NCBI RefSeq assembly: GCF_028748065.1
Contig: NZ_CP118166.1
Span: 1,627,501-1,691,500 of the forward strand
Source of the DNA: Hyphococcus flavus
GTDB taxonomy: Bacteria > Pseudomonadota > Alphaproteobacteria > Caulobacterales > Parvularculaceae
Reading direction: 5' to 3'
Length of the DNA stretch: 64,000 bases
The position numbers were made by a program, and so were the translations under genes. This document shows positions 42,284-51,768 of the stretch, piece after piece. Each line of letters starts with the position of its first letter. The stretch's first letter is position 1. The notes under the pieces are model-generated. The model was not told where the DNA came from and did not search any database. It saw nothing but the letters and a program-made list of their open reading frames with translations.

Positions 42284-42982
42284 ATGAGAGAAGACTGGAA
42301 AAACTGGCAATCGCCCCCCGGCGGCACCGGCAATGAATTTGATAACGCTGAAATCGGCGCGCTGGCCCATCTTTACCGCGGCGAGGTATATCGTTCCACG
42401 ATCTGGCGCACGCGGCTGGATAACACGACCAACTGGTCAGTAGTGACGCTCGGCATCGCACTATCTGTGACATACGCTTCGCCAAACGCGTCGCCGCTGC
42501 CTTTGCTGCTTGTAGGCATTCTAATATCCATGTTTTTGATTCTGGAATCGCGCCGCTACCGGTTTTTCAATGTCTGGCGCGCGCGTTGTCGGTGGATTGA
42601 GACGAATTTTTATGCGCCGATGCTGTTTCGTTCATCACGTCCCGAGCCGGGCGAATGGCAGGATATTCTGGGTAAGGACTACCTGCTGCCGCAGTATCAT
42701 ATCGGCTTCTGGACTGCGATGGGCCGGCGGTTGCGCCGCAATTACATGTGGATATTCAGTTTTCAGGCGATGGCCTATGTCGGTAAAATCATTATCCATC
42801 CTGAACCGGTAGCTTCGTTCTCAGAATTTTTGAGTCGAATGTCAGTAGGGCCGTTCACCGGAGTTTATGTCTTTTTATTCGGCGTTCTCTTTCACGGCGC
42901 ATGGATTGCTCTTGCTCTATGGACGTTCTGGACAGACAGGCAAAAGCATTCAAACAGAAATGGCGTTGGCGGCATGGGTTAG
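42284..42982 (+). CDS. DUF2270 membrane protein
   Basis: 232 residues from ATG 42284. DUF2270 features are seen: [26 protein letters not shown] followed by four hydrophobic segments in two pairs, with [22 protein letters not shown] between them. Function unknown. ATG 42170 would add 38 unlike residues overlapping the MATE start. No clear ribosome-binding site is visible at either start. It ends 4 nt into the convergent hisI. Confidence 0.8.
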   Translation: MREDWKNWQSPPGGTGNEFDNAEIGALAHLYRGEVYRSTIWRTRLDNTTNWSVVTLGIALSVTYASPNASPLPLLLVGILISMFLILESRRYRFFNVWRARCRWIETNFYAPMLFRSSRPEPGEWQDILGKDYLLPQYHIGFWTAMGRRLRRNYMWIFSFQAMAYVGKIIIHPEPVASFSEFLSRMSVGPFTGVYVFLFGVLFHGAWIALALWTFWTDRQKHSNRNGVGGMG

Positions 42983-43392
42983 GCGTCTTCTACTTTCTGC
43001 AATGAGAATTCGCCGCCATCATTTTTCACAATACGGTAAAAACAGGATTTTCGTTTTGTGTGACAAGCCGGGCCGGTTTGTTCAACGATAAGTTCGATTG
43101 CATCCTGATCACAATCGGTGCGGATTTCAACAACGGTTTGCGTATTCCCTGAGGATGCACCCTTGCGCCAGAGTTCACTGCGCGACCGCGACCAGTACCA
43201 AGCTTCGCCGGTTTCTATAGTCTTGGCGAGTGCTTCAGCGTTCATATAGGCCAACATGAGAAGTTGGCCGGTTGCCTTGTCAGTCGCCACGACAGGGATC
43301 AGCCCATCCTGGTTAAAGAGTGGTGCAAAATCGGTTGTCTCCTCAGCAGACCCGCAAATGGCGTCGCGTGGTGTGAATGTGGTTTTGGTCAT
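42979..43392 (-). CDS. hisI: Phosphoribosyl-AMP cyclohydrolase
   Basis: 137 residues. It opens the purine ring of phosphoribosyl-AMP in histidine synthesis. [28 protein letters not shown], the metal site RTDCDQDA and the zinc cysteines in [14 protein letters not shown] are the whole HisI signature. Stand-alone form, not fused to HisE. ATG 43392 gives the family length; a 29-residue upstream extension is rejected. Confidence 0.95.
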   Translation of the reverse strand: MTKTTFTPRDAICGSAEETTDFAPLFNQDGLIPVVATDKATGQLLMLAYMNAEALAKTIETGEAWYWSRSRSELWRKGASSGNTQTVVEIRTDCDQDAIELIVEQTGPACHTKRKSCFYRIVKNDGGEFSLQKVEDA

Positions 43393-43504
43393 GGCGCTCA
43401 AGCTAGCAGTGGTGGGTGTGGAATACATCATGCAAATTGGCGGTGGATTATTGCGTGACAAGGCGGGGAAGGCTAGCAACGGGCAAGGATAGAGGGCCGA
43501 TCTG

Positions 43505-44929
43505 ATGCCGCTGACGATTTACGACACCATGGCGCGCGAAAAGCGTGTTTTCGAGCCCGCTGATCCGAAGCGGGTGACCATGTATGTCTGCGGTCCAACC
43601 GTCTATAATTACGCCCATATCGGCAATGCGCGCGCGGCGGTGGCGTTTGATCTGCTTTATCGCGTGCTGCGTTATCACTACGGCGATGGTCACGTGGTCT
43701 ATGCTCGTAACATCACCGACATTGACGACAAAATCATCAAAGCCTCACAAGAAACCGGCGAGCCAATCAGTGCTATCACGAAGAAATTCGCCGACATCTA
43801 TCGTGAGGATATGAGCGCCCTTGGCGTGCTTGCCCCGACTATTGAACCTGAAGCGACCGGCCATGTGGCGGAAATGGTCGCCATGATCGAAATGCTAATC
43901 CATAAAGGCGCTGCTTATGAAGCGGAAGGCCATGTGCTTTTCGCTGTCGATCAATATGAAAAATACGGCGCGCTCTCAGGTGTTGATCGCGACGAGATGA
44001 TTGCCGGAGCTCGTGTTGAGGTTGCGCCCTACAAAAAAAGTCCGGCGGATTTTGTCTTGTGGAAACCCTCGAACGAAACAGAGCCTGGATGGGACAGTCC
44101 CTGGGGGCGCGGCCGGCCGGGCTGGCATACAGAGTGTTCGGTAATGATCGAAGCGAAACTCGGCCGCACAATCGATATCCACGGCGGCGGGCAAGATCTG
44201 CGCTTTCCTCATCACGAAAACGAAATCGCGCAAGCCGCGTGCGTCCATGAAGGTGCGCCGCTCGCGCGGTACTGGATGCATAACGGATTCCTACGTATGG
44301 GGAGCGACAAGATGTCGAAATCACTCGGCAATGTTGTGCTCGCCCATGACCTGTTGAAGGGGTGGCACGGTGAGATCTTGAGATGGGCGCTTCTTTCTGC
44401 GCATTACCGCCAGCCGCTTGAGTGGACAGAAGAGTTGCTGAAGCAGTCCAAAAAACAACTCGACCGTTTTTATCGGCTGCTTGAAGAAATCGAATTCACA
44501 AATGAAACCGGCGCGCCGCCGGAAAGTATCGTGCTGGCGCTTGGTGATGATTTGAATACGCCTGAGGCCTATGCGGGTCTGCATGAATTGCGGGACATCG
44601 CCAGTCAGATGGAAGATGAAGCGCGCGACAATGCGATAACTCGATTGCGCAATGCTGGACGGCTGCTTGGCTTCTTTTATGAAGACCCGGAGGTTTGGGC
44701 AGGTCGAAAAATTGCCGGAAAGGCCAGCATGACATTGGAGCCGTTTACATCGAAAGGAACTGGGGTAACCGGGCCTTCACCGAGGGAAATCGATGCACTG
44801 CTGATTGAACGCGCCGACGCACGCAAGGCGAAAAACTTCGCTCGAGCTGACGAGATTCGCGATCAGCTCACCGAGCAGGGTATTGTCATCGAAGACGGAC
44901 CCGACGGCGCGACTTGGCGGAGGTCTTAG
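43505..44929 (+). CDS. cysS: Cysteinyl-tRNA synthetase
   Basis: 474 residues. The class I motifs are HIGN at 38-41 and KMSKSLGN around 270, and zinc-binding Cys29 ([14 protein letters not shown]) is present. The C-terminal DALR-type anticodon domain and the final WRRS end are usual. It attaches cysteine to tRNA-Cys. The DUF389 gene starts 5 nt after its stop. Confidence 0.96.
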   Translation: MPLTIYDTMAREKRVFEPADPKRVTMYVCGPTVYNYAHIGNARAAVAFDLLYRVLRYHYGDGHVVYARNITDIDDKIIKASQETGEPISAITKKFADIYREDMSALGVLAPTIEPEATGHVAEMVAMIEMLIHKGAAYEAEGHVLFAVDQYEKYGALSGVDRDEMIAGARVEVAPYKKSPADFVLWKPSNETEPGWDSPWGRGRPGWHTECSVMIEAKLGRTIDIHGGGQDLRFPHHENEIAQAACVHEGAPLARYWMHNGFLRMGSDKMSKSLGNVVLAHDLLKGWHGEILRWALLSAHYRQPLEWTEELLKQSKKQLDRFYRLLEEIEFTNETGAPPESIVLALGDDLNTPEAYAGLHELRDIASQMEDEARDNAITRLRNAGRLLGFFYEDPEVWAGRKIAGKASMTLEPFTSKGTGVTGPSPREIDALLIERADARKAKNFARADEIRDQLTEQGIVIEDGPDGATWRRS

Positions 44930-44934
44930 TCGCT

Positions 44935-45969
44935 ATGCGATTGATTGAAGCCGTATTTCCCGCTGAAAAGAAAGATGACGTAAAAAGAGCTGTCGAGGAA
45001 AGCGAGCCTACCCATTTCAGATTCACAGAGGATAAGGAAGACGACTGCCTAGTCTTGCGGGCTTTTTTTATTGAGCATGGGGCTCAGTCTTTAGTCGATG
45101 AATTGCAGCACATTTGTGAATCGGATGAAAATTGGAGAATTCTCGTCTTGCCTGTCGAGGCGACAGCCCCTCAGCCAGAACAAGAGGAAGAGAAAAACGA
45201 AGAAGCAGAACGAAAGGAAAAGCGCGCGTTACGAGAAGAGATTTATGACGACGTGGCAAAGGGGGCGTCTTTAAACTCAGATTTCTTCGTGTTGACGTTA
45301 GCGTCAACGCTTGTGGCGGCGTTAGGCCTGCACGCGGATAATATAGCCGCTGTTATTGGAGCAATGGTGATTGCGCCGCTGTTGGGTCCGATTCTTGCTG
45401 TTTCCTTGGGTGTCGCTCTGGGTGATCGCAAGCTGCTAATAAGGTCCGGCAGAAATGCTATAGCAGGATTGTTCTTGGGGTTCGTTGTTGCAGCAGCAAT
45501 GGGTGTGTTGCTAGGGGCGAACACTGACAGTCATGAACTAATGAATAGAACGGTAGCAGGGCTCGATTCCGTAGTTTTAGCTCTGGCGGCTGGCGTTGCT
45601 GCGGCGCTGTCAATCGTGACAGGTGTTTCTGCTGCGCTTGTTGGTGTCATGGTGGCTGTGGCTTTGCTGCCCCCGGCCGCAGCGGCAGGAATTTTCCTGG
45701 GCGCAGGTGAGATTGAGTATCTGGCGCGCTCGTTGCTGTTGCTGACAGTGAATGTTGTTTGCGTCATGCTCGCTGCGCAATGCGTCTATTTTTATAAGGG
45801 TGTGCGCCCAAGAACATGGTTAGAACAAAAACAAGCAGGACGCGCGCTGAAGATTAATTTGGTCATATTAATCGTCTTACTCTTAATCCTAATCTCAATA
45901 ATTATTTTTGCTCCTGTTGGAACGATGCCGGAAGTGCAAAATTTATTACCAGTAGGCGAGCAATCATAA
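44935..45969 (+). CDS. DUF389 membrane protein (TIGR00341)
   Basis: 344 residues: an N-terminal soluble domain (1-95) ending in an acidic, lysine-rich stretch, then six hydrophobic segments including NIAAVIGAMVIAPLLGPILAVSLGVALGD and VSAALVGVMVAVALLPPAAAAG. These PLLGPI and LLPP motifs define DUF389. Function unknown. ATG 44935 begins MRLIEAVFP; the frame extends upstream into cysS. A strong hairpin terminator follows. Confidence 0.9.
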   Translation: MRLIEAVFPAEKKDDVKRAVEESEPTHFRFTEDKEDDCLVLRAFFIEHGAQSLVDELQHICESDENWRILVLPVEATAPQPEQEEEKNEEAERKEKRALREEIYDDVAKGASLNSDFFVLTLASTLVAALGLHADNIAAVIGAMVIAPLLGPILAVSLGVALGDRKLLIRSGRNAIAGLFLGFVVAAAMGVLLGANTDSHELMNRTVAGLDSVVLALAAGVAAALSIVTGVSAALVGVMVAVALLPPAAAAGIFLGAGEIEYLARSLLLLTVNVVCVMLAAQCVYFYKGVRPRTWLEQKQAGRALKINLVILIVLLLILISIIIFAPVGTMPEVQNLLPVGEQS

Positions 45970-45984
45970 CTGCTGAATAGTTGG

Positions 45985-46012
45985 TGGTTGGCTGGCTTCT
46001 GCCAGCCAACCA
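45985..46012. terminator. Strong hairpin between convergent genes, likely bidirectional terminator
   Basis: TGGTTGGCTGGC (45985-45996) pairs with its exact complement (46001-46012) over a TTCT loop. It lies between the DUF389 stop and the convergent coiled-coil protein stop. The stem is GC-rich; U-runs are short (TCGTTTAG), so efficiency may be modest. Confidence 0.65.
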
Positions 46013-46031
46013 TCGTTTAGATCACTTCTGT

Positions 46032-46580
46032 TTAAGCCTTCATCGCTGAAACGAGCTCGCCAATCGCAACTTCAAATTCCACGAGCTCAGAACGTAAGAA
46101 GGCGATAATATCCGAGGTCTCAGCAAATTCTGCTTCACCGACGTCTGCTCTGCGATCGCCGAGCTCGCTTTCCGCCCGGTCAAGTTCGGCACGCACTTCA
46201 TTAAATGCAGACTGAACCGTCTCTTGCACTTGTTCGCTCGCTTCGCTCATGGCGACGGCGAGAATTTTCTTTGCGTCATCAGATTTTGCAGCTTCTGCCC
46301 GGGCGTCGCCGATTTCTCCGATAGCGTCACGAATCTCTGCGCGCGCTTCCTCAAACTCAGCGCGCATTTCAGCAACATCATCGTTATCCATTTCGATCAG
46401 GCGTTGGAGAAAGTCTTCGCTATCGAAATCAAAATTGAAGCCATTGACCGTGATGTTGTCGAGACCGGAAGCGCTGGCTGAAGGCGCGGCGCCTGCCACA
46501 GCGAACAAGGCGCCGCTTGCGATGAGCAGTGTTTTGGCGGACTTTAAAAAGCTGTTCTCAGAAGTTTTAATAAAAGACAT
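46032..46580 (-). CDS. Exported coiled-coil protein of unknown function
   Basis: 182 residues. The first 38 form a signal peptide (LLIASGALFAVAGAAPSASAS). From about residue 60 to 150 the sequence is heptad-like, rich in A, E, R and D (AEMRAEFEEARAEIRDAIGEIGDARAEAA), suggesting a long helical, acidic coiled coil. No family is recognised. ATG 46580 has AAGGAA upstream. Single gene, flanked by a hairpin terminator and a 346-nt gene-free region. Confidence 0.72.
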   Translation of the reverse strand: MSFIKTSENSFLKSAKTLLIASGALFAVAGAAPSASASGLDNITVNGFNFDFDSEDFLQRLIEMDNDDVAEMRAEFEEARAEIRDAIGEIGDARAEAAKSDDAKKILAVAMSEASEQVQETVQSAFNEVRAELDRAESELGDRRADVGEAEFAETSDIIAFLRSELVEFEVAIGELVSAMKA

Positions 46581-46926
46581 GTCGGTTCCTTTTCTTTCCA
46601 GTTCGTAGTTGGCTTTTTATGAAGCCGTTGGTTTGAGAGCGCGCGGTTGTCTATTTTGTGCCCTTGGGGGCGTTTTAACGCTACGCAACTTTGGCTCGCC
46701 CTCGCGTGTTTTGGAATTTGATCGTGTAAGTTTGAAACCGCAACGGGACATTCGGTGAAGCGTTGGCCTCAGGCGGTAAAAGCTCTCTTTTTCGTGAACC
46801 TTGCGCTCTTTTCTTCGAAGCACAAAGCCACCAGATATCCGAGTAATCTCGTAAAACTTATGCCGCCATTGTACGGCGTTAATGCCCGAATCTGAGTTAT
46901 CAGGTCACAGGGCCTGGAGGATTTTT
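46581..46926. other. Gene-free stretch upstream of the pirin gene
   Basis: No convincing gene on either strand; the frames present are lysine/arginine-rich and lack ribosome-binding sites. It presumably contains the two divergent promoters. I see only short imperfect repeats, for example GCCG...CGGC at about 46863-46878. Confidence 0.5.
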
Positions 46927-47625
46927 ATGATTACCATCAGAAAAAATGTTGACCGTGGCCACGCCAATCATGGTTGGCTGGATGCGCGCCACACATTCTC
47001 TTTCGCAAACTATTATCACCCCGACCATATGGGGTTTCGCAGCCTGCGGGTGATGAATGAAGACCGGATCAATCCGGGCGCGGGTTTTCCGACTCACCCT
47101 CATGATAATATGGAAATCATCACCTACGTACTTGAAGGTACGCTTGCACACCAGGACTCAACAGGAGGTGGCGGCGTGATTACGCCCGGTATAGTGCAGT
47201 ATATGTCGGCCGGTACAGGCGTCACCCATTCTGAATTCAATGCATCGGACACAGAGCCAGTGCATCTTTATCAGATATGGATCACGCCCAACACGCGCGG
47301 CGCAGAACCGCGATATGAGGAACGCAAGATAGGCGATGCACGTCAGGGGGGGCTGGCGTTGATCGCTTCAAATGATGGTCGCAATGGCTCTTTCCAGATC
47401 AGGCAAGATGCCGACCTTTACGCCTCGCTGATCAAGGAGGATGAGCGCATCACGCATAACTTCAATACTGGCAGGGCCGGTTGGCTACAGGTTGCCCGTG
47501 GCGCCATTGAGTTGCCGGAGGGGTCAATCATGCAGGCTGGAGATGGCGCTAAGATTGAAAACGAGAACGCGATTTCATTCAAGGCGCTCGCAGACGCTGA
47601 AATCCTGCTCTTTGATTTGGCGTAA
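46927..47625 (+). CDS. Pirin family protein (YhhW-like)
   Basis: 232 residues of the bicupin pirin fold. It shows GWLDARHTFSFANYYHPDHMGF, the metal-binding HPHDNMEIITYVLEG with conserved histidines, and GTGVTHSEFNASDTEP. E. coli YhhW has quercetinase activity in vitro; the physiological role is unclear. ATG 46927 has GGAGG upstream. An IscU-like gene follows after 21 nt. Confidence 0.9.
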   Translation: MITIRKNVDRGHANHGWLDARHTFSFANYYHPDHMGFRSLRVMNEDRINPGAGFPTHPHDNMEIITYVLEGTLAHQDSTGGGGVITPGIVQYMSAGTGVTHSEFNASDTEPVHLYQIWITPNTRGAEPRYEERKIGDARQGGLALIASNDGRNGSFQIRQDADLYASLIKEDERITHNFNTGRAGWLQVARGAIELPEGSIMQAGDGAKIENENAISFKALADAEILLFDLA

Positions 47626-47646
47626 AAAGGCGCCACATAAGGCGTC

Positions 47647-48084
47647 ATGCTGAGTGAGCTTTATACGAACGACCTGCTGGATGCGGCGGCGGCGATCCCG
47701 CCGGCGCGCCGGCTTGAAAACCCGCAGGCATCCGCGACGAAGGTTAGCCGCGTTTGTGGGTCGGAAGTGACGGTGGATTTATCGCTCGAAAACGGCGCTG
47801 TTTCGCAGATCGGTATGGAGGCCAGGGCTTGCGCACTTGGCCAAGCCTCGGCTTCCATACTTGCACGTAATATTATCGGTGTAACGCCGGATGAGCTTTA
47901 TGCGCTGAGAGATCAAATGCGGGCGATGTTGAAAGGCGATGGCAAGCCGCCGATAGGTGAGCGCTGGCTTGACCTTGCCATGCTGCAGCCTATTCGCGAC
48001 TACCCGCAACGGCATACGTCGACGCTGCTGGTTTTTGAAGCAGTCTGCGATTGTCTGGATCAAATTGCGAAAGCGGGCGGCTGA
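47647..48084 (+). CDS. Iron-sulfur cluster assembly scaffold protein (IscU/SufU-like)
   Basis: 145 residues. The cluster-ligand cysteines of NifU_N-type scaffolds appear in RVCGSEVTV and ARACALGQAS, and further cysteines sit in the C-terminal EAVCDCL. It is probably a scaffold or carrier for Fe-S clusters. It may be co-transcribed with the pirin gene. Confidence 0.85.
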   Translation: MLSELYTNDLLDAAAAIPPARRLENPQASATKVSRVCGSEVTVDLSLENGAVSQIGMEARACALGQASASILARNIIGVTPDELYALRDQMRAMLKGDGKPPIGERWLDLAMLQPIRDYPQRHTSTLLVFEAVCDCLDQIAKAGG

Positions 48085-48278
48085 ACGCCGCACCGGCTAA
48101 GCCCAGTCTTTGATGACCCTAACGTGTTTGTCATCTCCCGCCGCCTTGATGCGACTTAGATGATTTCTATGTCCTAAAAGAATCGAGCGGCCCGTTTCTC
48201 TCTCCCCCCGCCTAAGGGCCGCTTCAAGCGCCTCACGCTCCAGCCCCCGAGCGTGGGGCGCTATATTTCTGCATAAAA

Positions 48279-49214
48279 TTATGCTGCGGCTTCCTGCGCC
48301 TCTGATGCGCCAATGCTTTCGGCAGCTTCTTCCAGAACCCACTGCTTAAAGGCTTTTACAGCCGCGGAAGATGACTTCGACGGCGGATGGACCACGTAGT
48401 ATGAAAATTCCGTAGGCGTCGTAAGGTCAAACGGAATAACAAGCCGCGCAGCCTCAAGATCTGCGAGCGCCAGCGCCGCTTTGGCGAGCGCAACACCCTT
48501 GCCCGCCACTGCTGCCTCGATGACAAGGCTCGATTGATTGAACTTCAAACCTCTTTCGCCTTGCTTGTGGCAAACGCCAGCAGCTTTCAGCCACATGGGC
48601 CATGTCGGGCAACCGGGATCTTTTTCCGTCGAAGAGTCGTGAAGAAGCGTGTGGTGTTTCAAGTCTTCCGGCGTCTTCAGCGGCGTCTCGCCCGTAAGAA
48701 GCTGGGGGCTGCACACTGGCACGATTTTTTCCGCCATTAAGTGTTCGGTGACGAGCCCGTCATACTTGCCGCCGCCATAACGGATGGCGATATCGACGTC
48801 GTCTACGGCGAAATCAACGACGTTCATGTCGGCAGAGACCCAGACATCGATATCAGGATGGAGTTCCTGAAATTTGTCGAGGCGCGGCACCAGCCATTTG
48901 GAAGCAAAAGACGGCGCCACAGAAACGGTGAGCCGCCCGGCGTCCGCCTTCTTGGCGAGAATTTGTCCGGCCTCCGCCAGCTTATCGAAGCCCTCCCGAA
49001 GAATAGGCAGGCTCGCTTGTGCTTCATCGGTCAGGAGAAGCGCCCGCTTGTGACGGCGGAAGACAGGAGTTTGTAAAAAGTCCTCAAGCGCCTTGATTTG
49101 TTGGCTGACCGCTCCCGGGGTCACATGCAGTTCATCTGCTGCTTTAGTGAAACTTAAGTGCCTTGCGGCGGCTTCAAATACTCGCAACGCATTTAAAGGA
49201 GGTATCTGCTTCAT
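48279..49214 (-). CDS. LysR family regulator, GcvA-like
   Basis: 311 residues. The N-terminal HTH reads PPLNALRVFEAAARHLSFTKAADELHVTPGAVSQQIKALE, the classic GcvA/AmpR-type opening, followed by a periplasmic-binding-like effector domain. It is likely a regulator of amino-acid or stress genes. ATG 49214 is chosen over an upstream TTG. It is divergent from cysG across a 260-nt gap, so control of the cys operon is possible but unproven. The gap contains nothing else I can recognise. Confidence 0.88.
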   Translation of the reverse strand: MKQIPPLNALRVFEAAARHLSFTKAADELHVTPGAVSQQIKALEDFLQTPVFRRHKRALLLTDEAQASLPILREGFDKLAEAGQILAKKADAGRLTVSVAPSFASKWLVPRLDKFQELHPDIDVWVSADMNVVDFAVDDVDIAIRYGGGKYDGLVTEHLMAEKIVPVCSPQLLTGETPLKTPEDLKHHTLLHDSSTEKDPGCPTWPMWLKAAGVCHKQGERGLKFNQSSLVIEAAVAGKGVALAKAALALADLEAARLVIPFDLTTPTEFSYYVVHPPSKSSSAAVKAFKQWVLEEAAESIGASEAQEAAA

Positions 49215-49474
49215 TTTTAAGGCCCTCTCTCCAGAACAAAGCACAATTCAGTTTAGGTTTTCTATAGCTATGAAAAGAATCCGCAAGTCACTAATTCGTG
49301 AAATTAGCATCAGTAAACCTATTTTATAAGAAAAGTGCTATTTTAATACGGGTGCGAAGAATTCCTAACAAAGTACCCAGAAATATTAGTTTGTAGACAG
49401 TCTTAAGGCCACATAGCTTGTGTGCAGCATTAAAACCATCCCTTTCTACGCTCGAATTGAATTAGAAAAACTAA

Positions 49475-50878
49475 ATGGAACAGTTCCCAGCCTATATTAG
49501 TCTCCGCAGCCGCCCGGTTTTGATCATTGGCGGCGGCCCCGGCGCGCTAGCGAAAGCGCGGCTAGTCCTGGCGGCTGGCGCGGATCTGACGGTCATTGCC
49601 CCGGAATTCGCCAGCGAGGTGCGTGAAGAACTTGATGCTCGCGCACGGCTGATCAAACGCGAGCCGGCGGTGGCCGATATCGAAGCCTCCGTAATCGTGT
49701 TTATCGCCGATGTTGACGAATCAGACGCAAGGCGTTGGGCGGATGTCGCCCGAATGGGCGGCGTGCTTCTCAACGTGGTGGACCGCCCTGAACTTTGCGA
49801 TTTCACCACACCGTCAATTATTGATCGCGGCCAAGTGACTGTTTCAATCTCTACGAACGGAGCCGCGCCCGTGCTCGGCAAGAAGCTGCGCCAGAATATC
49901 GAGGCTTTGCTGCCCTCTCGATTAGGCGAACTTGCGGAGTTTGCGGCAAAGTATCGTGCGTCCGTTAGGGCGCGAATACCTGCCCAACAGCGACGAGCGT
50001 TCTGGGAAAAGTTTTTCGATAGTCCTATTGCGGCCCAGATTCTTTCTGGGGATGAATGGGGCGCCCATGAACAAATGCTGGCGCTTATTAATCGTTCGCA
50101 GACCGAGCAAGAAGTCGGCGTTGTGCATATTGTCGGCGCCGGGCCAGGCGATCCAGAATTACTGACTATCAAGGCATTGCGTTTGTTACAGCAGGCTGAC
50201 GTCATTCTTTACGATCGTCTTGTCAGTGACGAAATTCTATCGCTGGCGCGCCGTGATGCTGAGCGCTTCTATGTTGGCAAAGCGAAATCAAATCATGCCG
50301 TTCCACAAGAGGAAATTGAAGCGCGCATGATTGCGTTCGCGCGCGAAGGAAAAATGGTTGTCCGTCTTAAAGGCGGCGATCCGTTCGTATTCGGTCGCGG
50401 CGGCGAGGAGCTCCAAGCGCTCCAAAACGCCTCCATCCCTTCCCATGTCTGCCCTGGCGTTACCGCCGCGACCGGATGCGCCGCCAGCGCCAATATGGCT
50501 TTAACCCATCGCGACTTCGCTCAAGCTGTGACTTTTGTGACCGGCCATGCAAAGGGCGAAGCCGATCCCGACCTTGATTGGCCGGCGCTATCGGCGCTCA
50601 AAAATACGCTCGTCGTTTACATGGGTGTTTCGAAAGCGGCGTTGATATCAGCGAAGTTAATTGAGCATGGGCGGGCGGCTTCGACGCCTGTCGCCGTCAT
50701 CGAAAACGGCACGCGAAGCAACCAAAAAGTTCTTAAAGGAACGCTTTGCGAACTTGATGATCTGATCAAGGCGGGCGGCGTTAAAGGACCCGCGCTTCTT
50801 GTCGTCGGTGAAGTTGCGGCGCTTGCCGACGGTGAAACCCTGACAATGCTTAGCGGACAGGAAAGGCTGGTCGCATGA
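49475..50878 (+). CDS. cysG: Siroheme synthase (precorrin-2 dehydrogenase fused to uroporphyrinogen-III methyltransferase)
   Basis: 467 residues. The N-terminal half is a Rossmann domain (VLIIGGGPGALAKARL) that oxidises precorrin-2 and inserts iron. The C-terminal half is the SUMT methyltransferase, with VHIVGAGPGDPELLTIKAL, VRLKGGDPFVFGRGGEE and YMGVSKAALISAKL. Together they make siroheme for the sulfite reductase encoded downstream. First gene of the operon; the stop overlaps the DUF2849 start by 4 nt. Confidence 0.95.
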   Translation: MEQFPAYISLRSRPVLIIGGGPGALAKARLVLAAGADLTVIAPEFASEVREELDARARLIKREPAVADIEASVIVFIADVDESDARRWADVARMGGVLLNVVDRPELCDFTTPSIIDRGQVTVSISTNGAAPVLGKKLRQNIEALLPSRLGELAEFAAKYRASVRARIPAQQRRAFWEKFFDSPIAAQILSGDEWGAHEQMLALINRSQTEQEVGVVHIVGAGPGDPELLTIKALRLLQQADVILYDRLVSDEILSLARRDAERFYVGKAKSNHAVPQEEIEARMIAFAREGKMVVRLKGGDPFVFGRGGEELQALQNASIPSHVCPGVTAATGCAASANMALTHRDFAQAVTFVTGHAKGEADPDLDWPALSALKNTLVVYMGVSKAALISAKLIEHGRAASTPVAVIENGTRSNQKVLKGTLCELDDLIKAGGVKGPALLVVGEVAALADGETLTMLSGQERLVA

Positions 50879-51153
50879 AGATCATAACTGCAAATCGTCT
50901 TGAAGACGGCGCCGTTGTTTATCTCGGTGACGACGATCGGTGGACATTAATGCAATCCGCGGCGGCGAAATTTTTCGATGCAGACATCAATCCTGTTCTC
51001 GCCGCCGTGCAATTGCGCGTGAAAGAAATCACCGATGCTTATCTTGTTGACGTAGACGATAATGGAGGCTTGGCGGGGCGCGAGACCTTGCGCGAATCTA
51101 TCCGCCGCAAAGGACCAACAGTACGCGAAGACCTTGGTCGGACGGAGGTCTGA
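50875..51153 (+). CDS. DUF2849 protein
   Basis: 92 residues. DUF2849 is an alphaproteobacterial family regularly found between cysG and cysI, as here. Conserved pieces are ITANRLEDGAVVYLG and YLVDVDDNGG. Function unknown, presumably linked to sulfite reduction. Coupled to cysG by an ATGA overlap; 3 nt before the GST gene. Confidence 0.9.
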   Translation: MKIITANRLEDGAVVYLGDDDRWTLMQSAAAKFFDADINPVLAAVQLRVKEITDAYLVDVDDNGGLAGRETLRESIRRKGPTVREDLGRTEV

Positions 51154-51156
51154 AAA

Positions 51157-51768
51157 ATGGGCAAGCTCAGGATTTACGGTGATAAGCGCAGCGGAAACTG
51201 CCTGAAAGTCAAATGGACGGCGGAACATCTCGGCGTAGATTATGAATGGATCGATGTGGACGTACTATCCGGCACGACTCGCACCGAGGAATTTCTGGCG
51301 CTTAATCCCTCAGGGCAGGTTCCAGCCGTCATTCTTTCAGATGGACGCGTGTTGACGCAATCGAATGCGATCATTGTGTACCTCGCAGGTCTGAACAACA
51401 GCGCGCTCTTGCCTTCTGACCTTTATACACGTGCGAAAGTAGATGAGTGGCTGTTCTGGGAACAATATTCTCATGAGCCATGCATCGCCGTGCGCCGATT
51501 TCAAAAGTCCTTCCTTGGGAAAGCCGATGAAGAACTCGACCCGCAATTGCTGACAAAGGGCCGCCGTGCGCTTGGTCAGATGGAACTGGCTTTGCAAGGC
51601 GCGAACTACCTTGTGGGTGATGTGCTGACGGTCGCTGATATTGCGCTAGTCGCGTATACGCGCGTCGCCCATGAGGGCGGTTTTGAACTCTCCGAATTTC
51701 CAGCGATTCGCCAGTGGGTGGCGCGGGTCGAACGCGATCTTCTCATTGATCAAGTGGAGGCCGCGTAA
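51157..51768 (+). CDS. Glutathione S-transferase family protein
   Basis: 203 residues with a thioredoxin-like N-terminal domain (LRIYGDKRSGNCLKVKWTAEHLGVDYEW, LNPSGQVPAVILSDGRVLTQSNAIIVYLAG) and a helical C-terminal domain. NPSGQVP and the Q-S-N-A-I pair bind glutathione. It lies inside the sulfate-assimilation operon, and its last base is the first of the cysI start codon. The role there is unknown; handling of sulfite-glutathione species is one possibility. Confidence 0.88.
   Translation: MGKLRIYGDKRSGNCLKVKWTAEHLGVDYEWIDVDVLSGTTRTEEFLALNPSGQVPAVILSDGRVLTQSNAIIVYLAGLNNSALLPSDLYTRAKVDEWLFWEQYSHEPCIAVRRFQKSFLGKADEELDPQLLTKGRRALGQMELALQGANYLVGDVLTVADIALVAYTRVAHEGGFELSEFPAIRQWVARVERDLLIDQVEAA

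Noticed and set aside
46617-46823. A 68-residue basic frame upstream of the coiled-coil gene
   Set aside because: Lysine/arginine-rich with no start signal and no domain; treated as chance.
48097-48342. An 81-residue minus-strand frame after the IscU-like gene
   Set aside because: It overlaps the LysR gene end by 64 nt, has no ribosome-binding site or known domain. It may be real but is not supportable.
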